Origin: Betaproteobacteria bacterium
Lineage (GTDB): Bacteria > Pseudomonadota > Gammaproteobacteria > Burkholderiales > JAEUOS01
Length of the DNA: 64,000 nt
Reading direction: 5' to 3'
Assembly (NCBI GenBank): GCA_028292405.1
Contig: JAQGMJ010000045.1
Coordinates: forward strand, 167,006-231,005
The notes under the pieces are model-generated. The model was not told where the DNA came from. It made no database searches and saw only the letters and a program-made list of their open reading frames with translations. The stretch's first letter is position 1, and every line of letters begins with the position of its first letter. This document shows positions 1 to 9,169 of the stretch, in pieces. The translations under genes and the position numbers were made by a program.

Positions 1-1415
1 GCGGCCTGGGCGATGTCGCCGCCGCCCTGCCCATCGCCCTGACCCGTTTGGGCAATGAAGTCAAGGTGCTATTGCCCGCCTACCCCGGCCTGTTGAAGGA
101 TTTTTCCGATGCCCCGGTGGTAGCCGAGCTTGCCGGCCTCGGCGGCACCCTGCCCGATGCCCTGCTGCGCGAAGCACGCACGCCGGAGGGTGTGGGCCTG
201 CTGCTGATCGACTCCCCCGCGTTGTATACCCGCGGCGGCAACCCCTACCTCGGTCCCGACGGCCGCGACTGGCCGGACAACGTCAGCCGCTTCGGCCTGT
301 TGTCGCGCGCCGCCGCCCTGCTGGCCAGCGAGTCCTCTCCGCTGTCCTGGAAGCCCGAAGTGCTGCATTGCCACGACTGGCAAAGCGCGCTGGCCCCGGC
401 CTACCTGCATTACCTGCACACGCAGCCCGCCGGTGTGCTGCTGACCGTGCACAACCTCGCCTTCCAGGGCAAGTTCGCCCGCGACACGCTCGAGGGTCTG
501 GGCCTGCCGGCGCGCGCCTGGAGCATGGACGGCGTCGAGTTCTACAACGAACTCTCCTTCCTCAAGGCCGGGGTGCAGTTCGCCGACTGGGTTTCCACCG
601 TCAGCCCCACTTACGCCCGCGAAATCCAGACCGACGCCGAGGGCATGGGCATGGCCGGCCTGCTGCGCGGCAGGAGCGCCACCCTCTCCGGCATCCTCAA
701 CGGCATCGACGAGACCGTGTGGAACCCGGCCCTTGACCCGCTGCTGCCCGCGCCCTACAGCCAGGCCAAACCCGAAGGCAAGGCCGCCAATAAGCGCGCC
801 CTGCAAAAAAAGCTCGGTCTGGAAGTGCGCGACGACGTGATGCTGTTCGGCGTCGTCAGCCGCCTGACCTACCAGAAAGGCCTCGATCTCCTGGCGCAAA
901 CCGAAGCCGAGGCCGCGCTCATCGCCCTTCCGGCGCAACTCGCGGTGCTGGGCAGCGGCGAAGCGGCGCTGGAGGAAAAGTTCAGTGCCCTGGCAAAGCG
1001 CCACCCCGGCCAAGTCGCGGTCACCCTGGGCTTCGACGAGGGCCTGGCGCACCTGATCGAGGCCGGCGCCGACTGCTTCGTGATGCCCTCGCGCTTCGAA
1101 CCCTGCGGCCTGAACCAGATGTACAGCCTGGCCTACGGCACCCCGCCGATCGTCCGCGCCACCGGCGGCCTGGCCGATACGGTGATCGACCTGCCCGCCG
1201 GGGCGCGGTCGGCGGGCACGGCCAACGGCTTCGTCCTCGGCCCCGCCGTCCCCCCCGCGCTGATCGAGGCGATGCGCCGCGCCCATGCCGCCTGGCGCTC
1301 CCCGGCGCTGTGGCGCCAGTTGCAGGCCAACGGCATGGGCAGCCGCTTCGACTGGCGCGCGCCGGCCGGGCAATACGCCGCGCTTTACCGCCGCATCCGG
1401 CGCCCGGCCGCTTGA
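1..1415 (+). CDS. glgA: Glycogen synthase, 5' partial
   Basis: GT5 ADP-glucose:alpha-1,4-glucan glucosyltransferase that extends glycogen chains in the cytoplasm. The reading frame is open from base 3, and its first residues (GLGDV) belong to the conserved KTGGLGDV nucleotide-sugar loop near the N-terminus. Only about the first 16-17 codons therefore lie outside the window; an internal TTG at 48 is not the true start. Other family marks are the HCHDWQ segment, [16 protein letters not shown], the TYQKGLDLL loop that starts the second Rossmann domain, and the C-terminal EPCGLNQ motif that contains the catalytic/phosphate-binding region. The frame ends with TGA at 1413-1415. The next gene is a signalling gene, so no glycogen operon partner is visible on this side. 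Identification is secure. Confidence 0.95.
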   Translation, partial: GLGDVAAALPIALTRLGNEVKVLLPAYPGLLKDFSDAPVVAELAGLGGTLPDALLREARTPEGVGLLLIDSPALYTRGGNPYLGPDGRDWPDNVSRFGLLSRAAALLASESSPLSWKPEVLHCHDWQSALAPAYLHYLHTQPAGVLLTVHNLAFQGKFARDTLEGLGLPARAWSMDGVEFYNELSFLKAGVQFADWVSTVSPTYAREIQTDAEGMGMAGLLRGRSATLSGILNGIDETVWNPALDPLLPAPYSQAKPEGKAANKRALQKKLGLEVRDDVMLFGVVSRLTYQKGLDLLAQTEAEAALIALPAQLAVLGSGEAALEEKFSALAKRHPGQVAVTLGFDEGLAHLIEAGADCFVMPSRFEPCGLNQMYSLAYGTPPIVRATGGLADTVIDLPAGARSAGTANGFVLGPAVPPALIEAMRRAHAAWRSPALWRQLQANGMGSRFDWRAPAGQYAALYRRIRRPAA

Positions 1416-1524
1416 GGGCGCCACCGGGTTTCCCGTAAGGAATCGCGCGTTCCCGCCTTTCCTTTATCATGGGCGGGCCAGAAATCAAAAGCCGCCTCTC
1501 CGAGGGCGCCTCGATCCGCCACCA

Positions 1525-3747
1525 ATGAGCCCCTTTCGCCTCAAGTCCGTGACCGCCAGCCGCTTGCCGCTGGTGTTCGGTGGCGCCTTGCTGGTGGCCA
1601 TTGCGATCGCCTGCGTCACCTCGGTGCTGGTGCTGCGCCGCCAGGCGATCGACGAGTGGAGCCAGCACGTCGACAACCTGTCGCTGATCCTGGCCCAGCA
1701 CGCCGAGCAGACCATGACCTCGGCCGACCTGATCCTGGCCGGCTTAGTCGAGCATGTCAGCCTGGCCGGCATCGCCGACGACGCCACCTTGCGCGCGGTG
1801 ATGTCGACACCCGACGTGCACAAGATGCTGCGCGACAAGGCGGGCGGCTCGCCGCAGGTGGAGTCGGCCTCGATCGTCGCCGCCAACGGCGACCTGATCA
1901 ACTTCGCCCGCGCCTACCCGGCGCCGCCGCTGAACTTCGCCGACCGCGATTTCTTCCAGGCCCACGCCAGCGGCAAGGGGCCGGACCTGTATATCAGCGC
2001 GCCGGTGAAAAGCCGCGGCGGCGGCAACTGGACCTTCTACCTGAGCCGCAAGCTGACCGGCGCCAACGGCCAATTCATCGGCATCGCGGTGGTCGGCATC
2101 CCCTGCAAGTTTCTCGGCTCCTTCTACGACCGCATCAGCCTGGGGCCGACGGCGACCATCAACCTGACGCGCAACGACATGATCCGCCTGGCGCGCTCGC
2201 CGCAGCGCGAAGACCTGCTCGGCAAGCCGGCCTACGGCGGCGGCATCGCGCAGGTGATCGCCAACGGCACCAGCCACGGCGTGTCGCTGCTGGCGACGCC
2301 GCGCGACTCGCTCGACGGCGCCGCGGCGCCGCGCCTGACCGGGGCGCGCCGGGTCGACAAGTTTCCGCTGTTCGTAGGTCTCACCGTGCCGGAAGACATT
2401 TTCCTCGCGCAATGGCGGCGCACCGCGCTGTTCATCGCCACCCTGAGCCTGATCACCGCCATCGTGGTGGTGATCGCCGCCTGGCTGTCGCGGCGCCTGC
2501 TCAAGCGCCACGAGGAGGACCTGCAGTTCACCCGCGCGCTGATGCTGCGCGCCGAGGCGGCCAACCTGGCGAAATCGGAGTTCCTGGCGATCATGAGCCA
2601 CGAGATCCGCACGCCGATGAACGGCGTGATGGGCATGTCCGAACTGTTGCTCGCCACGGAGCTCGACCCGCAGCAGCGCGAGTACGCGCAGACGGTGCAG
2701 CAGTCCGGCGAGATGCTGCTGGCCACCATCAACGACGTGCTCGACTTTTCCAAGATCGAGGCCGGGCGGATGGAGCTGGAAGCCGCCTCCTTCGACCCGC
2801 GCGCCCTGGCCCGCGACCTGGTCGCGCTGTATGCCGAAAACGCGCAGAAAAACCGGGTACGCGTCGAGCTGCAAGTGGCCGATAGCGTGCCCGCCCTGCT
2901 GATCGGGGACGCCATCCGCCTGCGCCAAGTGCTCTCCAACCTGGTCTCCAACGGCATCAAGTTCACCCGCGACGGCAGCGTTGTCCTGAGCATCGCCGCC
3001 GCCGGTGCTGCCGCCGTCCCCGTCACCGGCAAGCGCTCGCGCCTGCGCTTCGCCGTCAAGGACAGCGGCATCGGCATCGAGCCCGACACCATCGAGCGCC
3101 TGTTCCGCCCTTTCACCCAGGGCGACGGCTCGATCACCCGCAAATACGGCGGCACCGGGCTGGGGCTGGCCATCTGCAAGCGCCTGGTCGAGCTGATGGG
3201 CGGCACCATCGGCGTGTCCAGCCAGCCCGGACAGGGCGCGGAATTCTGGTTCGAGGTCGAACTGGGCGTGGCCGCCGCCCCGCCCGCCATCGCTGCCGCC
3301 ACCCCGCCCGCCGCCGCGCCGGCCATCGCCGGCGAGCCCCCTTCCGGCACGGTGCTGGTGGTCGAAGACAACGAGATCAACCGCAAATTCGCCGAAGCCC
3401 TGCTGCGCAAGCTGGGCTACGGCTACCGTTCCGTCGGCAACGGCCGCGAAGCACTCGATGCATTGGAGCGCGACGCCTACGACCTGGTGCTGATGGATTG
3501 CATGATGCCGGAAATGGACGGCTACGAGGCCACCCTGCGCCTGCGCGCCCGCGAACAGGCCAACAACGCCGCGCCGATGCCGGTGATCGCGCTGACCGCC
3601 AGCGCCTCTTCCGGCGACCTGGAGAAATGCATGGCCGCCGGCATGGACGACTACCTTTCCAAGCCCTATACCGTCGAAGCCCTGCGCCTGAAAATCAACC
3701 GCTGGGTCAGGCACGAACCAGCCGCCGCGGACACGCCTGCCGCCTGA
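1525..3747 (+). CDS. Hybrid sensor histidine kinase, periplasmic Cache-like sensor with C-terminal receiver
   Basis: Membrane two-component hybrid kinase of 740 aa. From the chosen ATG the order is: TM1 (about 13-37), a periplasmic PDC/Cache-like sensor (about 40-285), TM2 (about 297-320), HisKA with [10 protein letters not shown] (phosphoacceptor His359), HATPase (N-box [12 protein letters not shown]1 DSGIGI, G2 [10 protein letters not shown]), and a receiver domain with phosphoacceptor Asp658 in [11 protein letters not shown]. No HPt domain is attached, so a separate phosphotransfer protein or internal control is expected. The frame stays open upstream to 1285, but that part overlaps glgA and has no membrane-protein character. 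ATG 1525 places the first TM segment normally, although no strong Shine-Dalgarno is visible. The ligand cannot be read from sequence; Cache sensors usually bind small metabolites. Confidence 0.9.
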   Translation: MSPFRLKSVTASRLPLVFGGALLVAIAIACVTSVLVLRRQAIDEWSQHVDNLSLILAQHAEQTMTSADLILAGLVEHVSLAGIADDATLRAVMSTPDVHKMLRDKAGGSPQVESASIVAANGDLINFARAYPAPPLNFADRDFFQAHASGKGPDLYISAPVKSRGGGNWTFYLSRKLTGANGQFIGIAVVGIPCKFLGSFYDRISLGPTATINLTRNDMIRLARSPQREDLLGKPAYGGGIAQVIANGTSHGVSLLATPRDSLDGAAAPRLTGARRVDKFPLFVGLTVPEDIFLAQWRRTALFIATLSLITAIVVVIAAWLSRRLLKRHEEDLQFTRALMLRAEAANLAKSEFLAIMSHEIRTPMNGVMGMSELLLATELDPQQREYAQTVQQSGEMLLATINDVLDFSKIEAGRMELEAASFDPRALARDLVALYAENAQKNRVRVELQVADSVPALLIGDAIRLRQVLSNLVSNGIKFTRDGSVVLSIAAAGAAAVPVTGKRSRLRFAVKDSGIGIEPDTIERLFRPFTQGDGSITRKYGGTGLGLAICKRLVELMGGTIGVSSQPGQGAEFWFEVELGVAAAPPAIAAATPPAAAPAIAGEPPSGTVLVVEDNEINRKFAEALLRKLGYGYRSVGNGREALDALERDAYDLVLMDCMMPEMDGYEATLRLRAREQANNAAPMPVIALTASASSGDLEKCMAAGMDDYLSKPYTVEALRLKINRWVRHEPAAADTPAA

Positions 3748-3921
3748 GATTCCAATCTCGCTGGCAAAAGCCGCAAGTCTCGCGGCCCGAGGCCCCGACC
3801 GCCACTGCCCGAAGTCCCCAGCCCGCACCGTGCCGCCGGCCCCGGGCCGCCGAACTGGAACGCTTCTTGCGCCATGTTTGCCGCGGCGCCGCCCTAGAGC
3901 GCCCGATATACAGGAGGCAAT

Positions 3922-5289
3922 ATGGAGTCCAGCCCGGCCGTTCCCACCGTCCCTGACCTGCCGGGGCCGCTTCGCGCCGCCGATGTCGCCATCAGGGACC
4001 TCGGCCCCTGCCTGCTGCCTTCCCCGGTGGCTACCCACTTGGGCGAGAACGCGCTGCACTTCGTCGGCACCGCCGACAAGGTGCTGATCGGCGACAACCT
4101 TTCCTCGCTCAAGGGCTACGACGGCAACATCGCCGAAGTACCGGCGCTCGAACTGGCCGGCCCGCGCAACAAGATCTTTTTCGACCCGCGCACCGTGCGC
4201 TGCGGCATCGTCACTTCCGGCGGCCTGTGCCCGGGACTGAACAACGTGGTGCGCGGCATCGTGATGGAACTGTCGCAGGCCTATGGCGTCAAGCACATCG
4301 TCGGTTTTCGCTATGGCTACCAGGGCCTGATCTCGCGCTACGGCCATGCGCCCATCCCGCTCACCCCGGAGTCGGTCGCCTTCATCAACAACGACGGCGG
4401 TACCATCCTCGGTTCCTCGCGCGGCGCGCAGGATCCGAGCGAAGTGGTGGACAACCTGCAGGCGATGGGCATCGACATCCTGTTTGTCATCGGCGGCGAC
4501 GGCAGCACCCTCGGCGCGATGACCCTCACCAAGGAGATCGCCAAGCGCCAGGAGCGCATCGCCGTCATCGGCATCCCGAAAACCATCGACAACGACCTGC
4601 ACTTCATCGACCGCAGCTTCGGCTTCGAGTCGGCCTACTCCGCCGCCGTCGAGGTGCTGCGCGGGGCGCATGTGGAAGCGCGCGGCGCGCACAACGGCAT
4701 CGGCCTGGTCAAGGTGATGGGCCGCCACTCCGGCGTGCTCGCCTGCCACGCCGCGCTGGCCTCCGCCGACGTCGACCTGGTGCTGGTGCCGGAAGTGCCG
4801 ATGGTGCTGGAAGGCAAACACGGCATCTTTCGCTATCTCGAAAAAGTGCTGGACCGCGCGGGCAACGCGCTGATCGTCGTCGCCGAAGGCGCCGGCCAGG
4901 AACTGATCGTCGACCCCGCCAGCGCGGGCGCAAAAGACAAAAGCGGCAACGTCAAGCTCAAGGACATCGGCACCTTCACCCGCGACGCGATCAACCGCCA
5001 CTTTGCCGCCGAAGGCCGCGAAATCACGCTCAAATACATCGACCCCAGCTACGCCATCCGCAGCGTGCCCGCCACCCCGGCCGACGCGGTGTTTTGCTGG
5101 CACCTGGCGCGCAACGCCGTGCACGCCGCGATGGCCGGCAACACCGAAATGCTGATCGGTTGCTGGCATGGCCGCTTTGTCCATGTGCCGATGCCCCTGG
5201 CGACGCGCGGCGGCAAGCAGGTGGACACCTCGGGCGACCTGTGGATGTCGGTGATCGAATCCACCGGGCAGCCACGCACGTTTTCCTGA
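3922..5289 (+). CDS. pfkA: 6-phosphofructokinase, plant/trypanosome-like clade
   Basis: Phosphorylates fructose 6-phosphate in glycolysis. The 455-aa length and an N-terminal extension of about 90 residues before SGGLCPGLNN match the long clade related to plant and trypanosomatid enzymes rather than the 320-aa E. coli type. The phosphoryl-donor site reads GGDGS (191-195), with Gly at the position that is Asp in PPi-dependent enzymes, while the catalytic loop reads PKTIDND (219-225) as in the PPi-type and plant-like lineage. By family knowledge the Gly favours ATP as donor, so PPi use is less likely but not excluded. Start: AGGAGG at 3912-3917 lies 4 nt before the ATG. It stands alone between a kinase gene and a non-coding stretch. 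Confidence 0.9.
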   Translation: MESSPAVPTVPDLPGPLRAADVAIRDLGPCLLPSPVATHLGENALHFVGTADKVLIGDNLSSLKGYDGNIAEVPALELAGPRNKIFFDPRTVRCGIVTSGGLCPGLNNVVRGIVMELSQAYGVKHIVGFRYGYQGLISRYGHAPIPLTPESVAFINNDGGTILGSSRGAQDPSEVVDNLQAMGIDILFVIGGDGSTLGAMTLTKEIAKRQERIAVIGIPKTIDNDLHFIDRSFGFESAYSAAVEVLRGAHVEARGAHNGIGLVKVMGRHSGVLACHAALASADVDLVLVPEVPMVLEGKHGIFRYLEKVLDRAGNALIVVAEGAGQELIVDPASAGAKDKSGNVKLKDIGTFTRDAINRHFAAEGREITLKYIDPSYAIRSVPATPADAVFCWHLARNAVHAAMAGNTEMLIGCWHGRFVHVPMPLATRGGKQVDTSGDLWMSVIESTGQPRTFS

Positions 5290-5385
5290 CGGCCGCCAAC
5301 ACGGTTGTGTTGGCTCCGTGCAAAACAACGGGAAATCACGGTGGTTTTTAGAAAAATTTCCTTCGCGCCTTACGCCGACCCTGAT

Positions 5386-5402
5386 AAACCCTGAGGTTTT
5401 TT
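5386..5402 (+). terminator. Possible intrinsic terminator of pfk
   Basis: AAACC-CTGA-GGTTT followed directly by further T residues, about 100 bases after the pfk stop. The stem is only 5 bp and A/T-rich at its base, so it is weak. A GC-richer hairpin without a T run lies closer to the stop at 5295-5314. Either or neither may act. Confidence 0.3.
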
Positions 5403-5670
5403 CCAAAAATCGACAGGACCTGCCGACTACAACCGCGGTCACATTCTCTGGCACCAGGGTTGCCGCCGCGAACAAAATACCGTCGGGCGCGCTCAGGCTC
5501 TTTGCGCTTGCCGCTTTGCCATCGACTACATCTGTGTTGATCGGGGGCCGGCGCCGACAGCGACCGGCGTGCTGCTCAAAAGAACAAAAGGACGCGCCGC
5601 ATGGGTGCCGCGCCGAGGCGGCGAACGAAGCAAAACAGCCTTTGCCCATGCTCCAAACATACCAGCTTCG

Positions 5671-5690
5671 TTCAACCAAGTGTGGTTGAA
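5671..5690. promoter_or_regulatory. Operator-like inverted repeat upstream of DUF2277 gene
   Basis: TTCAACCA-AGTG-TGGTTGAA is a perfect 8+8 bp inverted repeat with a 4-base centre, ending 24 bases before the ATG at 5715. Its size and place suit a dimeric repressor site or a leader hairpin. No cognate regulator can be named. Confidence 0.35.
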
Positions 5691-5714
5691 TTACGGTTCT
5701 GTTCCGGAGGCTTT

Positions 5715-5990
5715 ATGTGCAGAAATATCAAGACCTTGTTCAACTTCGAGCCGCCCGCCACGCAAAGCGAAATCCGCGACGCGTCGCTTCAGTTCGTGCG
5801 CAAGCTCTCGGGCTTCACCCATCCTTCGCAGACGAATGAAGCCGCGTTCAACCAGGCGGTGGACGAGGTGACGGCGGCGGCGCGCAGCCTGATCGCTTCG
5901 CTGGTGACGACGGCGCAGCCGCGCGACCGGGTGATCGAGGCGGCAAAAGCGCGCGCCAGGTCGGCGGCGCGCTTCGGCGCGCGGGACTAG
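5715..5990 (+). CDS. DUF2277 family protein
   Basis: Small soluble protein of 91 aa, beginning MCRNIKTLFNFEPPAT and containing LQFVRKLSGF, a pattern typical of the DUF2277 family, whose function is unknown. The C-terminal half (AVDEVTAAARSLIASL, AKARARSAARF) is alanine/arginine-rich and helical. The start is fixed by CGGAGG at 5705-5710, 4 nt before the ATG; longer upstream readings in the same frame lack any family similarity. The stop lies 9 bases from the stop of the convergent gene downstream. Family assignment is firm, role unknown. Confidence 0.85.
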   Translation: MCRNIKTLFNFEPPATQSEIRDASLQFVRKLSGFTHPSQTNEAAFNQAVDEVTAAARSLIASLVTTAQPRDRVIEAAKARARSAARFGARD

Positions 5991-5999
5991 TCGCGCCGT

Positions 6000-6323
6000 T
6001 CAGGCGTCGGCTTTTGCCTTCGCTGCCTTGGGCTTTTCCGCCTTCGGCTTTGCTTCACCGCCCTGCAGGCCGGCGTTCAGCAGTTCGGCCACCAGGTCGT
6101 TCAGCGCTACTTTGCGCTCTTCGGCCAGGGTGCGGATCTGCGCGATCAGCGAGACTTCGAGCTTGCAGGCGAAGGGCACGAGACCCTTGGCCTGGTCCAG
6201 CTTGCGCTGTTCGCGGCGGTCCGGCGGCGCGGGCTCGCCGCTCGGCTTGCCGAGGGCGCCGTGGGGCTTGATGTTGCCGTTGATCTTCGAGCCCTTGCTC
6301 TTGTACATGTCGGCGAGTTTCAT
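6000..6323 (-). CDS. Small ribbon-helix-helix-like protein with basic tail
   Basis: 107 aa. The middle (about 52-85: PFACKLEVSLIAQIRTLAEE followed by RKVALNDLVAELLNAGL) has the strand-helix-helix pattern of the ribbon-helix-helix (CopG/Arc) fold. It is preceded by a basic, proline/glycine-rich arm and followed by a Lys/Ala/Pro tail (KPKAEKPKAAKAKA) resembling histone-H1-like tails. It is therefore probably a DNA- or RNA-binding protein; this is inferred from pattern only. Convergent with the DUF2277 gene; its upstream region carries a long perfect hairpin (6365-6394). No toxin partner is adjacent, so an antitoxin role is not supported. Confidence 0.6.
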   Translation of the reverse strand: MKLADMYKSKGSKINGNIKPHGALGKPSGEPAPPDRREQRKLDQAKGLVPFACKLEVSLIAQIRTLAEERKVALNDLVAELLNAGLQGGEAKPKAEKPKAAKAKADA

Positions 6324-6643
6324 GATGTGGGCTTATATGAATGAGTCAAAGACGTATTTTACTCTTCAGGCGGCCCCCGCCCCGGCCGCCTGAAATGGAC
6401 GGCAGCACCGTTTTGAGGTTCAGATGCAATATTTGACCGGTTCATGCCCGCCGAATAAACCCTGATGCCCGCGCGGGATTCGTAAGTGAAACGCTCTATA
6501 AGCGCATCCGAACAAACTTTAATGTCGTTATCACAGACGCGGCAGCGCGGCCCCGGTAGACTGCGTGCCGGCGCGGCACCACCGCCGACACGTTGCCAAG
6601 ACGACGACGCCGATGAAGAAATACCGTACCTCAAGTAACAGCC
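6324..6643. other. Divergent intergenic region with a long perfect hairpin
   Basis: 320 bases between the ribbon-helix-helix-like gene (minus) and the MFS gene (plus). AT content is locally raised around 6400-6530, so promoters for both sides probably lie here, but no clear -35/-10 pair can be assigned. No gene seen. Main feature: the 11-bp perfect stem at 6365-6394. Confidence 0.5.
6365..6394. repeat. Perfect 11-bp inverted repeat
   Basis: TTCAGGCGGCC, an 8-base C-rich loop, then GGCCGCCTGAA. The stem is perfect and very stable on either strand. No T run follows on either side, so it is not a standard terminator. It lies about 42 bases upstream of the minus-strand start at 6323. Confidence 0.6.
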
Positions 6644-8149
6644 ATGCCCGCGAACGATAAATCCAACCGCCCCCTGGTCATCGCCTCGGTGATGAGTTCG
6701 ATGGCGATGACGGCCTTCGAGGCGACCATTGTCGCCACCGCCATGCCGCAGATCGTGGCCCACCTCGGGGGACTCAGCCTGTACAGCTGGGTGTTCTCCT
6801 CCTACCTGCTGGCGCAGACGGCGATGACGGTGATTTTCGGCAAGCTGGCCGACCTCTACGGCCGCCGGCCGATCGCCTTGGCCGGCATCGCCGTGTTCCT
6901 GCTCGGCTCCATCCTCGCCGGCTTCGCCTGGTCGATGCCGGCGATGATCGTGTTCCGCCTGATGCAGGGAGTGGGCGCGGGGGCGATCCAGCCGGCCAAC
7001 CTGACCATCGTTGCCGACCTCTACCCGGTGCATGAGCGAGGCAAGGTGCAGGGCTATCTTGCGAGCGTGTGGGCGATCGCGGCGGTTATCGGGCCGATGA
7101 TGGGCGGGCTGATCATCCGCGAACTGTCGTGGTCGTGGATTTTCTGGATCAACATTCCGATCGGCCTGGCGGCGGCCGCCGGTTTCGTTTTTTACCTGAA
7201 GGAAGACGCCTCGACCCGGCGGCCGAAAATCGACATTGCAGGCGCGGCGCTGTTCACCGTCTCCGTGTCCGCCCTGATGATTGCGCTGACCGACATCAGC
7301 GGCATGTCGACGGCGCTGGTGGCGGCCGCACTGGTGATCGCGGCGGTGTTTGCCGTGCTGTTCGTCTGGCAAGAGCGGCGCGCGCCGGAACCGATGATTT
7401 CCTTCGCGCTGTGGGGGCGGCGGCCGATCGCGGTGGCCAACAGTGCGGCGGTGCTCTCCGGGATGGCGCTGATGGGCATCACTTCGTTTTTGCCGATGTA
7501 TGTGCAGGGCGTGCTGCACCGCTCGCCGATCGTCGCCGGCCTGGCGCTGACGATGGTGATGTTCGGCTGGCCGGTGGGGGCGACCATCGCGGTGCGCCTG
7601 CTGCGCCGGCTCGGGCCGCGGCCGATCCTCATCACCGGGGCGCTGGGCCACTTGGTGGGCGCGGGTATCTTCGTCTTCCTGACGCCGGACAGCTCGCCCA
7701 CGGCCGCCGCCGCCGGCTCTCTGATCATGGGCCTGGGCATGGGGCTGTTCGCCAACAGCGCGCTGCTGATGATCCAGGCCATCGTCGATCCTTCCGACCG
7801 CGGCAGCGCCACCGCTTCCAACCTGTTTTCGCGCAACCTCGGCAGTACCCTGGGCGCGGCGCTGTTCGGCGCGGTTCTCAATTTCGGGCTGGCACATGCC
7901 GGGGGTGAGCATCATGTCAGCGCCGACGAGTTGAAGGCCTTGCTGACCGCACCGGAGGGCGTGGCTGGCGCGGCTAGTGTCGCCGGCACTGCCTTGCAGC
8001 ATTCGCTGCATCTGACCTTCATGGCACTGCTGGCGATTTCCGCCTGCCTGGTGGCGCTGACCACGCTGGTGCCGAAGATCGCCATTGGCGGGGCGCGCAA
8101 GGCGGCGGCCGAGGCGCAGGGCGAGCCGCATGCCGGTGTGGGGCACTGA
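6644..8149 (+). CDS. MFS multidrug exporter, DHA2 (EmrB/QacA) type
   Basis: 501-aa inner-membrane proton-driven exporter. The pattern of long hydrophobic stretches fits about 14 transmembrane segments. The cytoplasmic loop GKLADLYGRRPIALAG matches MFS motif A, and RLMQGVGAGAIQPANLTIVADLYPVHERGK matches the DHA2 motif B/C region. The N-terminus (IASVMSSMAMTAFEATIVATAMPQI) is the usual TM1 of this family. No membrane-fusion partner (EmrA-like) is adjacent, so it may act alone on lipophilic compounds. Substrate unknown. It lies 64 bases before a desaturase-type gene on the same strand; co-transcription is possible. Confidence 0.9.
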   Translation: MPANDKSNRPLVIASVMSSMAMTAFEATIVATAMPQIVAHLGGLSLYSWVFSSYLLAQTAMTVIFGKLADLYGRRPIALAGIAVFLLGSILAGFAWSMPAMIVFRLMQGVGAGAIQPANLTIVADLYPVHERGKVQGYLASVWAIAAVIGPMMGGLIIRELSWSWIFWINIPIGLAAAAGFVFYLKEDASTRRPKIDIAGAALFTVSVSALMIALTDISGMSTALVAAALVIAAVFAVLFVWQERRAPEPMISFALWGRRPIAVANSAAVLSGMALMGITSFLPMYVQGVLHRSPIVAGLALTMVMFGWPVGATIAVRLLRRLGPRPILITGALGHLVGAGIFVFLTPDSSPTAAAAGSLIMGLGMGLFANSALLMIQAIVDPSDRGSATASNLFSRNLGSTLGAALFGAVLNFGLAHAGGEHHVSADELKALLTAPEGVAGAASVAGTALQHSLHLTFMALLAISACLVALTTLVPKIAIGGARKAAAEAQGEPHAGVGH

Positions 8150-8213
8150 AGGGGGCGTCGCTCCGGTATAATTTTCAGTCGTCGTCCTCGGACTCCGGTC
8201 CGGAATTGAAGGC

Positions 8214-9158
8214 ATGAAAGCAGCATTGCGCACTACTCTCCGCACTATCCTCCGCATTGTCCTCCGCATTGTCCTCTCATGGACCGCCTGGCCAGGGCTT
8301 TTGCTCCTGTGCCTGCTGGCCACCGCCGCCGGTTTCGCCCATGGCATTCCGGTAATCGCGTTCAACCTCACTTATTTTTCACTGGCCATCGTGCTGCTGC
8401 TGCTGGAGCGCTGGATGCCGCATGAGGTGGCATGGACGCGCGCCGACGGTCAGCTTGGCGCCGACATTTTGCACACGCTGCTGAGCAAGGGCGCTGTGCA
8501 GACGCTGATCGTGTTCAGCTCCGCCGTGGGCCTGGCGGCGCTGATCACGCCGCTGGCAGCGCCCGGCAACGGTATCTGGCCGCGCCACTGGCCTTTGTGG
8601 GCGCAGGTGGTGCTGGCGCTGACGGCGGCGGAATTCGGGCTTTACTGGGGACACCACATCGCGCACAAGTGGAAGCCGCTGTGGCGCTTTCACGCGGTGC
8701 ACCACAGCGTGAAAAAGCTCTGGGTGGTCAACACCGGGCGCTTTCACTTTGTCGATTCGATCAAGAGCATCGTGCCGGCGCTCGCCATCCTGGTACTGCT
8801 GGGCGCGCCGCTGGAAGTGGTGACCTGGCTCTCGGCGATCACCGCCTATATCGGCATGCTGACCCATTGCAACATCGAGATGCGCTTCGGCTACCTTTCA
8901 TGGGTGTTCAATACACCGGAACTGCACCGCTGGCATCACAGCAAGGATTTGCGCGAAGGCGACAAGAACTTCGGCGAGAACCTGATGGTGTGGGACTGGA
9001 TCTTCGGCACTTACTTCAATGAAAGCCGTCGCCCGCCGGTGGACATCGGCATCAAGGACCAGATGCCGGCGCGCTTTCGCGACCAATTGGTATGGCCGTT
9101 TCGCCGGCCGGTGGTGCTGGTGGACGATGGCGTCGGCATCGCTGGCGCGCGCGAATAG
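8214..9158 (+). CDS. Fatty acid hydroxylase / sterol desaturase superfamily membrane protein
   Basis: 314-aa integral membrane di-iron enzyme. The three histidine clusters are intact: HHIAH (147-151), HAVHH (160-164) and HRWHH (238-242), which bind the two irons in this superfamily. Several hydrophobic segments flank them. Substrates in the family are lipids, sterols, carotenoids or alkyl ethers; none can be chosen here. The first codons are built of four 12-bp tandem repeats encoding a TLRTILRIVLRIVL-type string, so the extreme N-terminus is recent or unstable in length and the exact start is uncertain. The downstream arfB start lies only 11 bases beyond the stop. Confidence 0.85.
   Translation: MKAALRTTLRTILRIVLRIVLSWTAWPGLLLLCLLATAAGFAHGIPVIAFNLTYFSLAIVLLLLERWMPHEVAWTRADGQLGADILHTLLSKGAVQTLIVFSSAVGLAALITPLAAPGNGIWPRHWPLWAQVVLALTAAEFGLYWGHHIAHKWKPLWRFHAVHHSVKKLWVVNTGRFHFVDSIKSIVPALAILVLLGAPLEVVTWLSAITAYIGMLTHCNIEMRFGYLSWVFNTPELHRWHHSKDLREGDKNFGENLMVWDWIFGTYFNESRRPPVDIGIKDQMPARFRDQLVWPFRRPVVLVDDGVGIAGARE
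8230..8277. repeat. Four 12-bp tandem repeats in the 5' end of the desaturase-type gene
   Basis: Copies at 8230-8241, 8242-8253, 8254-8265 and 8266-8277 vary around GCAT/CTxxTCCTCC; the last two differ only in their final base. Because the unit is a multiple of 3, gain or loss of copies keeps frame and changes only the positively charged N-terminal segment. Confidence 0.85.
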
Positions 9159-9169
9159 CGGCACAGCGC

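Larger units (their letters stand above)
5290..5714. other. Intergenic region between pfk and the DUF2277 gene
   Basis: 425 bases with no convincing gene. Short open frames run through it but show no family resemblance or good start. It holds a perfect 8-bp hairpin just after the pfk stop (5295-5302 with 5307-5314, loop GGTT), a weaker AAACC/GGTTT hairpin ending in a T run (5386-5402), and an operator-like inverted repeat near the downstream start (5671-5690). Confidence 0.6.

Noticed and set aside
3746..3759. Palindrome GAGATT-CC-AATCTC at the kinase stop
   Set aside because: A two-base loop cannot form a stable hairpin, and no T run follows; probably chance.
1744..5679. Very long open frame on the minus strand across the hybrid kinase and pfk genes
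   Set aside because: High-GC antisense shadow: it reads opposite two well-identified genes, gives a low-complexity His/Gln/Arg/Gly-rich product with no family motif, and crosses their intergenic region.
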